Assembly (NCBI GenBank): GCA_028872015.1
Contig: JAGWLO010000014.1
Location: 1 to 62,421 of the forward strand
Source of the DNA: Burkholderiales bacterium
GTDB taxonomy: Bacteria; Pseudomonadota; Gammaproteobacteria; Burkholderiales; Burkholderiaceae_C
Length of the DNA: 62,421 bases
Direction of reading: 5' to 3'
In this document: positions 46,154 through 60,196 of the stretch, one piece after another
Numbering within the stretch: the stretch's first letter is position 1
How the letters are laid out: every line of letters starts with the position of its first letter
Program-made: the position numbers and the translations under genes
Notes under the pieces: generated by a model
Seen by the model: only the letters and a program-made list of their open reading frames with translations
What the model was told of the DNA's origin: nothing
The model's database searches: none

Positions 46154-47723
46154 ATGCAGCTCACCCTCTGGACCTACGAAGGCCCGCCGCACATCGGCGC
46201 GATGCGCGTGGCCACCGCGATGCGTGGCCTGCACTACGTGCTGCACGCGCCGCAGGGCGACACCTATGCCGACCTGCTGTTCACGATGATCGAGCGGCGC
46301 GACCGCCGCCCGCCCGTCACCTACACCACCTTCCAGGCGCGGGACCTGGGCGGCGACACGGCCGAGCTGTTCAAGACCGCCACGCGCGCGGCCTACGCGC
46401 GCTTCCAGCCCCAGGCCATGATCGTCGGCGCCTCGTGCACCGCCGAGCTGATCCAGGACGACCCGGGCGGCCTGGCCGCGGCGCTGGACCTGCCGATCCC
46501 GGTCGTGCCGCTGGAGCTGCCGGCCTACCAGCGCAAGGAGAACTGGGGCGCCGCCGAAACCTTCTACCAGCTCGTGCGCCGGCTCGCCGGGCCGAGCACC
46601 GCCGAGCGCGCGCCCGGCCGCCGGCCGCGCTGCAACCTGCTCGGGCCCACCGCGCTGGGCTTCCGCCATCGCGACGACGTGACCGAGATCGGTGCCCTGC
46701 TCGGCCGCCTGGGCATCGAGATCAATGTCGTCGCGCCGCTGGATGCCACGCCGGCCGACCTGATGCGCCTGGCCGACGCCGACTTCAACGTCGTGCTCTA
46801 CCCCGAGGTCGCGTCGCCGGCCGCGCAGTGGCTGCAGCGCACCTACCGCCAGCCGATGACGAAGACGGTGCCGATCGGCGTCGGCGCCACGCGCGAGTTC
46901 ATCGCCGAAGTGGCGGCGCTGGCCGGGGTCGATGCCACGGCCGCGCTGGACGACCCCCGCGCCCGCTCGCCCTGGTACTCGAAGTCGATCGATTCGACCT
47001 ACCTCACCGGCAAGCGCGTGTTCGTGTTCGGCGATGCCACGCATGCGGTGGCCGCGGCGCGCGTCGCGGCGCGCGAGCTCGGCTTCACCGTGGTGGGCAT
47101 CGGCACCTACAGCCGCGAATTCGCGCGCGAGGTGCGCGAGGCGGCCAGACTCTACGGCGTGGAGCCGCTGATCAGCGACGACTACCTCGAGGTCGAGGCC
47201 CGCGTCGCCGAACTGCAGCCCGAGCTGGTGCTGGGCACGCAGATGGAGCGCCACATCGCCAAGCGCCTGGGCATCCCCTGCGCCGTGATCTCGGCGCCGA
47301 TGCATGTGCAGGATTTTCCGGCGCGCTACTCGCCGCAGATGGGTTTCGAGGGCGCGAACGTGTTGTTCGACGCCTGGGTGCACCCCTTGATGATGGGCCT
47401 GGAAGAGCACCTGCTGACGATGTTCCGCGGCGACTTCGAGTTTCACGACGGGGCGGCCGCATCGCACCTGGGCCGCAGCGGCGGCGTGCCGGCCGCGGCG
47501 GGCGCGGCCGTGGCGCCGAACGAGCGGTCCGTGGCCGCGGATCCGGTCGTAGGAGCCGCCGCGGTCGCCGTCGCCGACAACGTGGTCGCGCTCGCGTCCT
47601 GGGCCCCGGACGCGCAGCAGGAGCTGCAGAAGATCCCCTTCTTCGTGCGCGGCAAGGCCCGCCGCAACACCGAAAAGTTCGCGGCCGAGAAGGGCGTGAA
47701 TCCCATCACCGTGGAAACGCTGT

Positions 47724-47752
<29 letters not shown>
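46154..47752 (+). CDS. bchB: Dark-operative protochlorophyllide reductase subunit B
   Basis: NifK-like catalytic subunit, 532 aa. Family opening [23 protein letters not shown] is intact; the cluster-ligand Cys is in [15 protein letters not shown]. Between the catalytic body and the C-terminal PCP-reductase domain ([17 protein letters not shown]) lies an unusually long Ala/Val-rich linker of about 55 residues (about 435-490). The 3' end overlaps bchH by 29 bp. Confidence 0.97.
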
Positions 47753-52495
<4,743 letters not shown>

Positions 52496-52509
52496 GCGAG
52501 GCACGCACG

Positions 52510-53223
52510 ATGGACACCGCCACCTACGCTGACCGCCGGGGCCAGATCGAGACCTACTTCGACCGCACCGCGGCCGAGGCCTGGGCCCGGCTCACCTCCG
52601 ACGCGCCGGTGGGCCGCATCCGCGCCACCGTGCGCGCCGGCCGCGACCGCATGCGCCACACCATGCTGTCGTGGCTGCCGGCCGACCTGCGCGGCCTGCG
52701 CATCCTCGATGCCGGCTGCGGCACCGGTGCGCTGGCGGTCGAAGCCGCGCGCCGCGGCGCCGAGGTGGTGGCGATCGACCTCTCGCCCACGCTGGTGGCG
52801 CTGGCGCGCGAGCGGCTGCCGCGGGCCTTGCAGGACGGGCAGGGCGTGGGCGCGATCCAGCTGAAGAGCGGCGACATGCTCGACCCCGCGCTGGGCCATT
52901 TCGACCACGTGGTGGCGATGGACTCGCTGATCCACTACAGCACCGACGACGCGGTGGCCGCGCTGGCGCGGCTGGCGCCGCGCGTGTCCGGCTCGATGAT
53001 CTTCACCTTCGCGCCGCGCACGCCGCTGCTGGCCGCGATGATCGGCCTGGGCCGGCTGTTCCCGCGCCGCGACCGTGCACCCTGGATCGAGCCGATGGCC
53101 GAGACCGGCCTGCGCCGGCGCATCGGCAACGCCGTCGAGCTGCTGGCATGGCGCAGCGCGCGCACCGAGCGGGTGGCCAGCGGCTTCTATACCTCGCAGG
53201 CCCTGGAGCTCGTCCGCGCATGA
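52510..53223 (+). CDS. bchM: Magnesium protoporphyrin IX methyltransferase
   Basis: SAM-dependent methyltransferase of 237 aa making Mg-protoporphyrin monomethyl ester, the substrate of AcsF. SAM motif ILDAGCGTGALAVEAARRGA near residue 65 and the family stretch DHVVAMDSLIHY near residue 135. Overlaps lhaA by 4 bp, so it is in the same operon. Confidence 0.95.
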   Translation: MDTATYADRRGQIETYFDRTAAEAWARLTSDAPVGRIRATVRAGRDRMRHTMLSWLPADLRGLRILDAGCGTGALAVEAARRGAEVVAIDLSPTLVALARERLPRALQDGQGVGAIQLKSGDMLDPALGHFDHVVAMDSLIHYSTDDAVAALARLAPRVSGSMIFTFAPRTPLLAAMIGLGRLFPRRDRAPWIEPMAETGLRRRIGNAVELLAWRSARTERVASGFYTSQALELVRA

Positions 53224-54647
53224 ACGCCGTCGGCCGCAGACTCGTCCAGGGCTGGGTCAAGGTCAGCCCGCGCTTCCTGCCGTTCGCCGACGCGGCCACG
53301 GCCGAGCTGCCGCTGGCGCGGCTGATGCGGCTGGCGCTGTTCCAGGTCTCGGTGGGCATGAACATCGTGCTGCTGGTGGGCACGCTGAACCGGGTGCTGA
53401 TCGTCGAGTTCGGCGCCGCGGCCTGGCTGGTGGCGCTGATGGTCGCGCTGCCGATCGCCTTCGCGCCGTTTCGCGCGCTCGTCGGCTACCGCTCCGACAC
53501 CTACCGCTCGGCGCTGGGCTGGAAGCGCGTGCCCTTCATCTGGTACGGCTCGCTGCTGCAGTTCGGCGGCCTGGCCATCATGCCGTTCGCCTTGCTGGTG
53601 CTGTCGGGCGGCGGGCGCGGGCCGGCCTGGGCGGGGCAGATCGGCGCCGCGCTGGCGTTCCTGCTCGTGGGCTCGGGCATGCAGGTCACGCAGACCGCCG
53701 GCCTGGCCCTGGCCACCGACCTCGCGCCGCCGGCGGCGCGGCCGCGCGTGGTGGCGCTGATGTACGTGATGCTGCTGCTGGGCATGGTGGTGTGCGGCCT
53801 GATCTTCGGGCGCCTGCTGGCCGACTTCAGCCCGCTGCGGCTGGTGCAGGTGGTGCAGGGCGCGGCGCTGCTGAGCATGGCGCTGAACATGACCGCGCTG
53901 TGGAAGCAGGAGGCCCGCGCCCCCGCCGCCACCCGCGGCCCGCCCGCGGTCGATTTCAGCCGCAGCTGGCGCGCCTTCATCGCCCAGCCGCAGGCGCTGC
54001 GCTTCCTGGTGGCGCTGGCGCTGGGCACCGCCGCCTACAACATGCAGGACATCATCCTCGAGCCCTACGGCGGCGAGGTGCTGCACCTGAGCGTCAGCGC
54101 CACCACCTCGCTCACCGCGGCCATGGCGGCCGGTGCGCTGGCCGCCTTCGCGCTGGTGGCGCGCCAGCTCACGCGCGGCGCCGATCCGATGCGGGTGGCG
54201 GCCCACGGCGTGCTCGTCGGCCTGCCGGCCTTCGCGGCGGTGGTGATGGCCGCGCCGCTGGCGGCGCCCTGGCTGTTCCGGGCCGGCACCGTGGTCATCG
54301 GCTTCGGCGGCGGGCTCTTCGCGGTGGGCACGCTGATGGTCGCGATGGGCATGGAGCAGCGCGACAAGATCGGCCTGGCCCTGGGCGCCTGGGGCGCGGT
54401 GCAGGCCACCGCCGGTGGCCTGGGCATCGCGCTGGGCGGCGCGCTGCGCGACCTGGTGCACGCGCTGGCGCAGCAGCAGGTCTTCGGCCCGGCCTTCACC
54501 GGCCCGACCACCGGTTACCTGTTCGTCTACCACCTCGAGCTGGCCTTGCTGTTCGCCACCCTGGTGGCCCTCGGTCCGCTGGTCCGGCGCCGCCCGGCGC
54601 TGGCGCCCGCCCAAGATTCTTTCGGCCTGGCGGAATCCCCCCGCTGA
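53220..54647 (+). CDS. lhaA: LH1 assembly protein LhaA (PucC family)
   Basis: Twelve-span membrane protein of 475 aa in the BCD/PucC branch of the major facilitator fold, needed for LH1 assembly. Family landmarks are MNIVLLVGTLNRVLIVEFG, FRALVGYRSDTYRSALGWKRVPFIW and TAAYNMQDIILEPYGGEVL. Position between bchM and puhA identifies it as LhaA rather than PucC. It overlaps bchM by 4 bp and lies 26 bp before puhA. Confidence 0.93.
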   Translation: MNAVGRRLVQGWVKVSPRFLPFADAATAELPLARLMRLALFQVSVGMNIVLLVGTLNRVLIVEFGAAAWLVALMVALPIAFAPFRALVGYRSDTYRSALGWKRVPFIWYGSLLQFGGLAIMPFALLVLSGGGRGPAWAGQIGAALAFLLVGSGMQVTQTAGLALATDLAPPAARPRVVALMYVMLLLGMVVCGLIFGRLLADFSPLRLVQVVQGAALLSMALNMTALWKQEARAPAATRGPPAVDFSRSWRAFIAQPQALRFLVALALGTAAYNMQDIILEPYGGEVLHLSVSATTSLTAAMAAGALAAFALVARQLTRGADPMRVAAHGVLVGLPAFAAVVMAAPLAAPWLFRAGTVVIGFGGGLFAVGTLMVAMGMEQRDKIGLALGAWGAVQATAGGLGIALGGALRDLVHALAQQQVFGPAFTGPTTGYLFVYHLELALLFATLVALGPLVRRRPALAPAQDSFGLAESPR

Positions 54648-54673
54648 GTCACTTTTGCCTGGAGGCTCGTCCC

Positions 54674-55429
54674 ATGGTCACGTCCATGCCCTACATCGAT
54701 CTGGCGCAGATCGTCCTGTACCTGTTCTGGATCTTCTTCGCCGGTGTCGTGTACTACCTGCTGCGCGAGAACAAGCGCGAGGGCTACCCGCTCGAGAGCG
54801 ACCGCAGCGCGCGCATCAAGGTGCAGGGCTGGCCTGGCATGCCGAAGCCCAAGACCTACAAGCTGACGCATGGCGGCGAGTTCTCGGCCCCCAACGGCCA
54901 GCGCGACACGCGCGCCATCGCCGCCGAGCCCGTGGCACGCCACCCGGGCGCCCCGCTCGAGCCCACCGGCAACCCCATGCTCGACGGCGTGGGGCCGGGC
55001 GCGTACGCGATGCGCGCCGACGTGCCCGAGCGCATGCTGGGCGGGCAGCCCAAGATCGTGCCGCTGCGCGTGGCCGCCGATTTCCACGTCGACAGCCGCG
55101 ACCCCGACCCGCGCGGCATGCCCGTGATCGGCGGCGACGGCCGGGCCGGCGGCACGGTGCGCGACGCCTGGGTCGACCGCTCCGAATCGCTGATCCGCTA
55201 TCTCGAGGTCGAGGTGCCCGGCGGCGCCCGCCGCCTGCTGCCCATGAACTTCTGCAAGGTGGGCCGACGCCAGGTGGAGGTGCACGCCATCTTCGGCAGC
55301 CAGTTCACGGGCGTGCCCGCGCTGCGCCACCCCGACCAGGTGACGCTGCTGGAAGAGGACAAGATCTGCGGCTACTACGGCGGCGGCACGCTGTACGCCG
55401 AGCCCGCGCGCGCGGAGCCGCTGCTGTGA
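54674..55429 (+). CDS. puhA: Photosynthetic reaction centre H subunit
   Basis: Cytoplasm-facing reaction centre subunit with one N-terminal membrane helix (YIDLAQIVLYLFWIFFAGVVYYLLRENKREGYPLE) and a soluble PRC-barrel domain; 251 aa. Conserved FSAPNGQRD, MPVIGGDG and CKVGRRQVEVHAIFGSQF are present. Stabilises the quinone side and the proton path. Preceded by a GGAGG-like site. puhB follows after 19 bp. Confidence 0.96.
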   Translation: MVTSMPYIDLAQIVLYLFWIFFAGVVYYLLRENKREGYPLESDRSARIKVQGWPGMPKPKTYKLTHGGEFSAPNGQRDTRAIAAEPVARHPGAPLEPTGNPMLDGVGPGAYAMRADVPERMLGGQPKIVPLRVAADFHVDSRDPDPRGMPVIGGDGRAGGTVRDAWVDRSESLIRYLEVEVPGGARRLLPMNFCKVGRRQVEVHAIFGSQFTGVPALRHPDQVTLLEEDKICGYYGGGTLYAEPARAEPLL

Positions 55430-55448
55430 ACGCCGCAGGAGCCCGGGC

Positions 55449-56138
55449 ATGAAGCCGCTGCGCGCCGAGCGCGCCTACCCCATCCGCGGCATCCGCGAAG
55501 ACCTGCCGCCGGGCGAACACGTGCTGTGGCAGGGCGCGCCGGCCTGGCGCGACCTGGCCTGCACCGCCTTCCACCTGCGCCAGGTGGCGATCTACTTCGC
55601 CGCGCTGCTGCTGCTGCGCCTGGGCTACCTGTTCAGCGCAGGGGCCTCGGTGCCCGCGGCGCTGCGCGGCGCGCTGCCGCTGATGATCGCGGCCGCCGTC
55701 GGGCTGGTGTTGCTGGCTGGCCTGGCGCTGTGGTCGGCGCGCACCACCATCTACGCCATCACCACGCGGCGCGTCGTCATCCGCGTGGGCATGGCGCTGC
55801 CGCTGGACGTGAACCTGCCGTTCACCGGCATCGAGGCCGCCAGCCTGGCCGTGCGCCCCGACGGCCACGGCGACCTGCCGCTGGTGCTGCACAGCGGCGT
55901 GCGCCTGGCCTACGCGCACCTGTGGCCCTACGCCCGGCCCTGGAAGCTGGCGTCGCCGCAGCCGATGCTGCGCGCGTTGGCCGGTGCCGCGGGCGTGGCG
56001 CAGACGCTGGCGCAGGCGCTGGCCACCAGCGGTGGCCGGGCCATGGCCCCTGCCAGCGTCGCTGCCGCGACCGCGCCCCCGGCCGGCGCGACATCGCGGC
56101 CCGGCGGCTACGCCACGGCCGCCGCCGCGCAGCCCTGA
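55449..56138 (+). CDS. puhB: Photosynthetic complex assembly protein PuhB
   Basis: Membrane protein of 229 aa with a bacterial PH-like domain, required for efficient reaction-centre assembly. About two membrane helices (near residues 45-65 and 75-100) are followed by YAITTRRVVIRVGMALPLDVNLPF, typical of PuhB. The final 50 residues are Ala-rich. In the puh block between puhA and puhC, 22 bp before the latter. Confidence 0.92.
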   Translation: MKPLRAERAYPIRGIREDLPPGEHVLWQGAPAWRDLACTAFHLRQVAIYFAALLLLRLGYLFSAGASVPAALRGALPLMIAAAVGLVLLAGLALWSARTTIYAITTRRVVIRVGMALPLDVNLPFTGIEAASLAVRPDGHGDLPLVLHSGVRLAYAHLWPYARPWKLASPQPMLRALAGAAGVAQTLAQALATSGGRAMAPASVAAATAPPAGATSRPGGYATAAAAQP

Positions 56139-56160
56139 ACCTTGCCTCGGGAGCCGCCGC

Positions 56161-56625
56161 ATGGAGAGCATCGCCACCCATTCGACCCGGCTGACGCCGC
56201 CGCCCATCGTGGGCGCCGCCTTCCTGCTGGCGGCCACGCTGATCGCGGTGGCGGTGCTGCGGTGGTCGCACGTGCCGGCTACGGCCGCGGCCACGCAGGC
56301 CGCCGTGATCGCGCAGCGCGACCTGCGCTTCACCGACCTGCCGGGCGGCGCGGTGGAAATCATCGACGTGCGCGACCCCGAGCGCAGCCAGCGGCTAGCG
56401 CCGGGTGTGCAGAGCGACGGCTTCCTGCGCGCCACCATCCGAGCCCTGGCACGCGAGCGCAAGCGCCAGGGCGGCGACGACGAGACGCCGTTCCGCCTCA
56501 GTGCCCTGGCCGACGGCCGGCTGGTGCTGGAAGACCTGGCCACCGGCCACGAGGTCGACCTCGAGGCCTTCGGCCCCACCAACGCCGGGCGCTTTGCGCA
56601 ACTGCTGGCGCCGGCCAAGCCCTGA
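56161..56625 (+). CDS. puhC: Photosynthetic complex assembly protein PuhC
   Basis: 154-aa protein with one N-terminal membrane helix ([20 protein letters not shown]) and a periplasmic domain. Characteristic stretch [18 protein letters not shown], later [18 protein letters not shown]. Promotes LH1 and reaction-centre organisation in relatives. Lies 23 bp before acsF. Confidence 0.9.
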   Translation: MESIATHSTRLTPPPIVGAAFLLAATLIAVAVLRWSHVPATAAATQAAVIAQRDLRFTDLPGGAVEIIDVRDPERSQRLAPGVQSDGFLRATIRALARERKRQGGDDETPFRLSALADGRLVLEDLATGHEVDLEAFGPTNAGRFAQLLAPAKP

Positions 56626-56648
56626 ACCCGCCCTCGCGAAGGACCGCC

Positions 56649-57725
56649 ATGAACGCCCCTGCCAGCCTCGAGCAGCACCTGCCCACCCGCGAAGCCGCGC
56701 TGGCCGCCGCGCGCGCCAGCACCCTGCTGAGCCCGCGCTTCTACAGCACCGACTACGCGGCGTTGGACCGGCTGGACGTGAGTCCGCTGCGCGCCGAATG
56801 GGACGCCATGCTCGCCGAGTACGAGGGCGACAACAACCACGACCACTTCCAGCGCGACGAGCGCTTCTTGGCCGAGATCGGCGAGCTGACGCCCGAATTG
56901 AGTGTGGAGTTCAAGAACTTCCTGGTCTCGTCGCTGACCTCCGAGTTCTCGGGCTGCGTGCTCTACAACGAGATCAAGAAGCGGGCCACCAACCCCGACA
57001 TCAAGGCCCTGATGGGCTACATGGCGCGCGACGAATCGCGCCACGCCAACTTCCTGAACATGGCGCTCAGGGACTACGGCCTGGGCGTCGACCTGGGCGC
57101 GCTCAAGCGCACCAAGGCCTACACGTTCTTCAAGCCCAAGTTCATCTTCTACGCCACCTACCTGTCGGAGAAGATCGGCTACGCGCGCTACATCACCATC
57201 TACCGCCAGCTCGAGCGCCACCCCGACAAGCGCTTCCACCCCATCTTCAAGTGGTTCGAGCGCTGGTGCAACGACGAATTCCGGCATGGCGAATCGTTCG
57301 CGCTGATCCTGCGCAGCCAGCCGCACCTGCTGCGCGGGCTGAACCTGCTCTGGATCCGCTTCTTCCTGGTCGCCGTCTACGCCACGATGTACGTGCGCGA
57401 CCACATGCGGCCGCAGCTGCACCGGGCGATGGGCCTGGACGCCGACGGCTACGACCACGAGGTCTTCCGCATCACGACCGAGATCTCCAAGCAGGTGTTC
57501 CCGATCAGCCTGGACACCGACCACCCGGCCTTCCGGGCCCGGCTCGAACGCCTGGTCGCGATCTCGGTGCGCCTGGAAGCGGCCAAGGCGCAGGGCGGCC
57601 TGGTGGGCAAGCTCAGGCAGGCCGGCTGCGCGCTGGCCGGCGCGGCCACCTTCGCGCGCCTGTACCTGATGCCGGTGCACCGCCACAGCCTGCCGGCGCA
57701 GATCCGGCTGGCGCCGGCCTGGTGA
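56649..57725 (+). CDS. acsF: Aerobic Mg-protoporphyrin IX monomethyl ester cyclase AcsF
   Basis: Di-iron oxygenase of 358 aa forming the fifth ring of (bacterio)chlorophyll with O2. Iron-ligand motifs are in [24 protein letters not shown] and [12 protein letters not shown]. Family stretch [22 protein letters not shown] is complete. It sits between puhC and puhE. The oxygen-independent BchE is not in this window, so this copy implies bacteriochlorophyll synthesis in the presence of oxygen. Confidence 0.96.
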   Translation: MNAPASLEQHLPTREAALAAARASTLLSPRFYSTDYAALDRLDVSPLRAEWDAMLAEYEGDNNHDHFQRDERFLAEIGELTPELSVEFKNFLVSSLTSEFSGCVLYNEIKKRATNPDIKALMGYMARDESRHANFLNMALRDYGLGVDLGALKRTKAYTFFKPKFIFYATYLSEKIGYARYITIYRQLERHPDKRFHPIFKWFERWCNDEFRHGESFALILRSQPHLLRGLNLLWIRFFLVAVYATMYVRDHMRPQLHRAMGLDADGYDHEVFRITTEISKQVFPISLDTDHPAFRARLERLVAISVRLEAAKAQGGLVGKLRQAGCALAGAATFARLYLMPVHRHSLPAQIRLAPAW

Positions 57726-57750
57726 GCCGCACCGCCTGCACAGTGGCGCC

Positions 57751-58527
57751 ATGACCTGGCAACTGCTGCTGCCTTCGGTCTTCACGCTGCTGCTGTGGTG
57801 GGCCAGCACCGGGCTCATCCTGTACATCGACGGCCTGCCGCGCCACACCTTCAAGTGGACGCTGTCGGGCGCCGGCGGGCTGTGGCTGCTGGCCATGTGG
57901 CAGCTGCGGGCCACGGCCGGCGATGCCTCGGTGCGGGGTGCCTACATCGCCTTCTGCGCTGCCCTGGGCGTCTGGGCCTGGCACGAGATGGCGCTGCTGA
58001 TGGGCCTGGTCACGGGCCCGCGCCGCACCGCCTGCCCGCCGGGCGCGCGCGGCTGGTCGCGCGTGCGCTACGCCATCGAGGCCGTGCTCTACCACGAGCT
58101 GGCGCTGCTGCTGCAGTTCGGCCTGCTGGGGCTGATGCTGCACGACGCGGCCAACCAGGTCGGCCTGTGCAGCTTCGCCATCCTGTACGTGATGCGCCTG
58201 TCGGCCAAGCTCAACGTCTTTCTCGGCGTGCGCAACCTCAACGAGAAGTGGCTGCCGCCCAACCTGCGCTACCTGCACAGCTACTTTCGCCAGCGTGCGG
58301 CCAACAGCCTGTTTCCGCTCTCGGTGATCTGCTCCACCGTGCTCGCGGGCATGGCCTGGCAGGCCGCGCTCGACCCCGCCAGCGACGCCTTCCACGCCGC
58401 GGCCGGCAGCTTCGCGGCCACCCTGTTCACGCTGGCGACGCTGGAGCACGGTCTGATGGTGCTGCCGCTGTCGGCCGATGCGCTGTGGGGCTGGGCCTGG
58501 CGTTCGCGCGCGCGGCCGGCTGAATAG
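57751..58527 (+). CDS. puhE: Photosynthetic complex assembly protein PuhE
   Basis: Membrane protein of 258 aa with six or seven hydrophobic segments. Family landmarks are LLLWWASTGLILYIDGLPRHTFKW and LYVMRLSAKLNVFLGVRNLNEKWLP. Affects bacteriochlorophyll synthesis or reaction-centre assembly in Rhodobacter. Last gene of the bchF-puhE operon, 25 bp after acsF. Confidence 0.92.
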   Translation: MTWQLLLPSVFTLLLWWASTGLILYIDGLPRHTFKWTLSGAGGLWLLAMWQLRATAGDASVRGAYIAFCAALGVWAWHEMALLMGLVTGPRRTACPPGARGWSRVRYAIEAVLYHELALLLQFGLLGLMLHDAANQVGLCSFAILYVMRLSAKLNVFLGVRNLNEKWLPPNLRYLHSYFRQRAANSLFPLSVICSTVLAGMAWQAALDPASDAFHAAAGSFAATLFTLATLEHGLMVLPLSADALWGWAWRSRARPAE

Positions 58528-58588
58528 GAGCCAGCGGGCACCCCGCCACCGGCAGGCCGGCGGCGGCGCGCTGCTAAGCTTGCGGCCC

Positions 58589-59332
58589 ATGTTCACCGGC
58601 ATCGTCCAGGGCATCGCGAGCGTGGCCGAGCTCGGCGACCGGCCCGGCCTGCGCAGCTTCAGGCTCGTCTTTCCACCCGGCTTCGCGGCCGGCCTGGCCA
58701 TCGGGGCCAGCGTCGCCGTGGACGGCGTCTGTCTCACCGTGACCGCGCTGCACGGCTCCGATGCCGCCGGCTTCGACGTCATGCAGCAGTCGCTGGCGCT
58801 GACCACGCTGGCCGGGCTGCGGCCGGGCAGCCGTGTCAACGTCGAGCGCGCCGCGCGCGATGGCGCCGAGATCGGCGGGCACCCCCTCTCGGGCCATGTC
58901 GACGTGATGGGCCGGCTGGCCGATGTGCGCCGGCCCGAGAACAACCACGTGCTGCGCATCGCGCTGCCCGCGCCGTGGATGCGCTACGTCTTCGCCAAGG
59001 GCTACATCGCCGTCAACGGCGCCAGCCTGACGGTGGCGCAGGCCGAACGCGGGCCCGGCGGCAGCGGCTGGTTCGAGGTCTGGCTGATTCCCGAGACCCT
59101 GCGCATGACCACCTTCGGCGACCTGGCCGTGGGCGACCTGCTCAACATCGAGATCGAGCGCCAGACGCAGGTCTTCGTCGACACCGTGCGCGAGGCCCTC
59201 GACGAGCGGCTGGGGCCGCTGCGGCCCGCGCTGGAGGCGCTGCTGCGCACGCACGGCGCCAGCCTGGACGAGCTGGCGCGGCCGCTGCCCGGGGCGCTGG
59301 CCGCCGCGGCGCCCTCGCGCGACCCGGCGTGA
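58589..59332 (+). CDS. ribE: Riboflavin synthase alpha chain
   Basis: Converts two 6,7-dimethyl-8-ribityllumazine molecules to riboflavin; 247 aa with two lumazine-binding barrel repeats. First repeat MFTGIVQGIASV...VDGVCLTVTAL, second HPLSGHVDVMGRL...AVNGASLTVAQAE. The C-terminal 35 residues extend beyond the usual end. It is 61 bp after puhE on the same strand, so read-through from the photosynthesis operon is possible. The sequence is nearer the Escherichia coli type than the second-copy type. Confidence 0.9.
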   Translation: MFTGIVQGIASVAELGDRPGLRSFRLVFPPGFAAGLAIGASVAVDGVCLTVTALHGSDAAGFDVMQQSLALTTLAGLRPGSRVNVERAARDGAEIGGHPLSGHVDVMGRLADVRRPENNHVLRIALPAPWMRYVFAKGYIAVNGASLTVAQAERGPGGSGWFEVWLIPETLRMTTFGDLAVGDLLNIEIERQTQVFVDTVREALDERLGPLRPALEALLRTHGASLDELARPLPGALAAAAPSRDPA

Positions 59333-59408
59333 GCAGCGCGACAAGCATTGCCCCGCTGCCCGCGCTGACCGTCCGCTTCGCCGCCGCCCCCGCCCCCGCT
59401 CCCAGGCC

Positions 59409-60170
59409 ATGCCGATCCACTACGCACGCAGCCTCACCAGCCCGCAGCGCTCGGCGCGCGCCAACCGGCACCTGGGCTTCGCGCTGGCCTTCGTGGCCGG
59501 CGCCACCAATGCCGGCGCCTTCATCGCGGTGGGGCTGTACACCTCGCACATGACGGGCATCGTCTCGTCGCTGGCCGACGATGTCGCGCAGTGGCGCTGG
59601 GTACTGGCGCGCAACGCGCTGGGGGCGGTGGCATCGTTCGTCGCCGGCGCGGCCACGTCGGCGGTGCTGATCAACTTCGCGCGCCGGCGCGGCCTGCGCA
59701 GCGAGTTCGCGTGGCCCCTGCTGCTCGAAGGCCTGCTGCTGCTGCTGTTCGGGCTGCTGGGCACGCAGCTCGAGCCCCGGGGCGAGCCGCGGCTGTCGGC
59801 GGCGATCGTGCTGCTGTGCTACACGATGGGCTTGCAGAACGCACTGATCACCAAGATCTCGGGCGCCGAGATCCGCACCACCCACATGACCGGCGTCGTC
59901 ACCGACATCGGCATCGAGGTCGGCCGGCTGCTCTACTGGAACCGCCGCTCCCGGGCCGCCGCGGCGCCGGTGCGCGCCCACCGGGGCCGACTGCGCATGC
60001 TGACGTCCTTGTTGCTGGCCTTCGTGGCCGGCGGGGTGCTGGGCGCCCTCGGCTTCGAGCGCATCGGCTACCTGGCCACCGTGCCGCTGGCCGCCTTCGT
60101 GCTGCTGCTGGCGATGGTGCCGGTGCTGGACGATGTGCGGCGCCTGCCGATGCGCGCGCGCGACGCCTGA
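59409..60170 (+). CDS. YoaK family (DUF1275) membrane protein
   Basis: Predicted six-span membrane protein of 253 aa. Typical DUF1275 features are AFVAGATNAGAFIAVGLYTSHMTGIVSSLADD at the N-terminus and a related second half TTHMTGVVTDIGIEVGRLLYW, suggesting an internal repeat. Function of the family is unknown. It lies 76 bp after ribE and 26 bp before the phosphatase gene. Confidence 0.85.
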   Translation: MPIHYARSLTSPQRSARANRHLGFALAFVAGATNAGAFIAVGLYTSHMTGIVSSLADDVAQWRWVLARNALGAVASFVAGAATSAVLINFARRRGLRSEFAWPLLLEGLLLLLFGLLGTQLEPRGEPRLSAAIVLLCYTMGLQNALITKISGAEIRTTHMTGVVTDIGIEVGRLLYWNRRSRAAAAPVRAHRGRLRMLTSLLLAFVAGGVLGALGFERIGYLATVPLAAFVLLLAMVPVLDDVRRLPMRARDA

Positions 60171-60196
60171 GCCGCGGCCGCCCCGAGCCTGTACCG

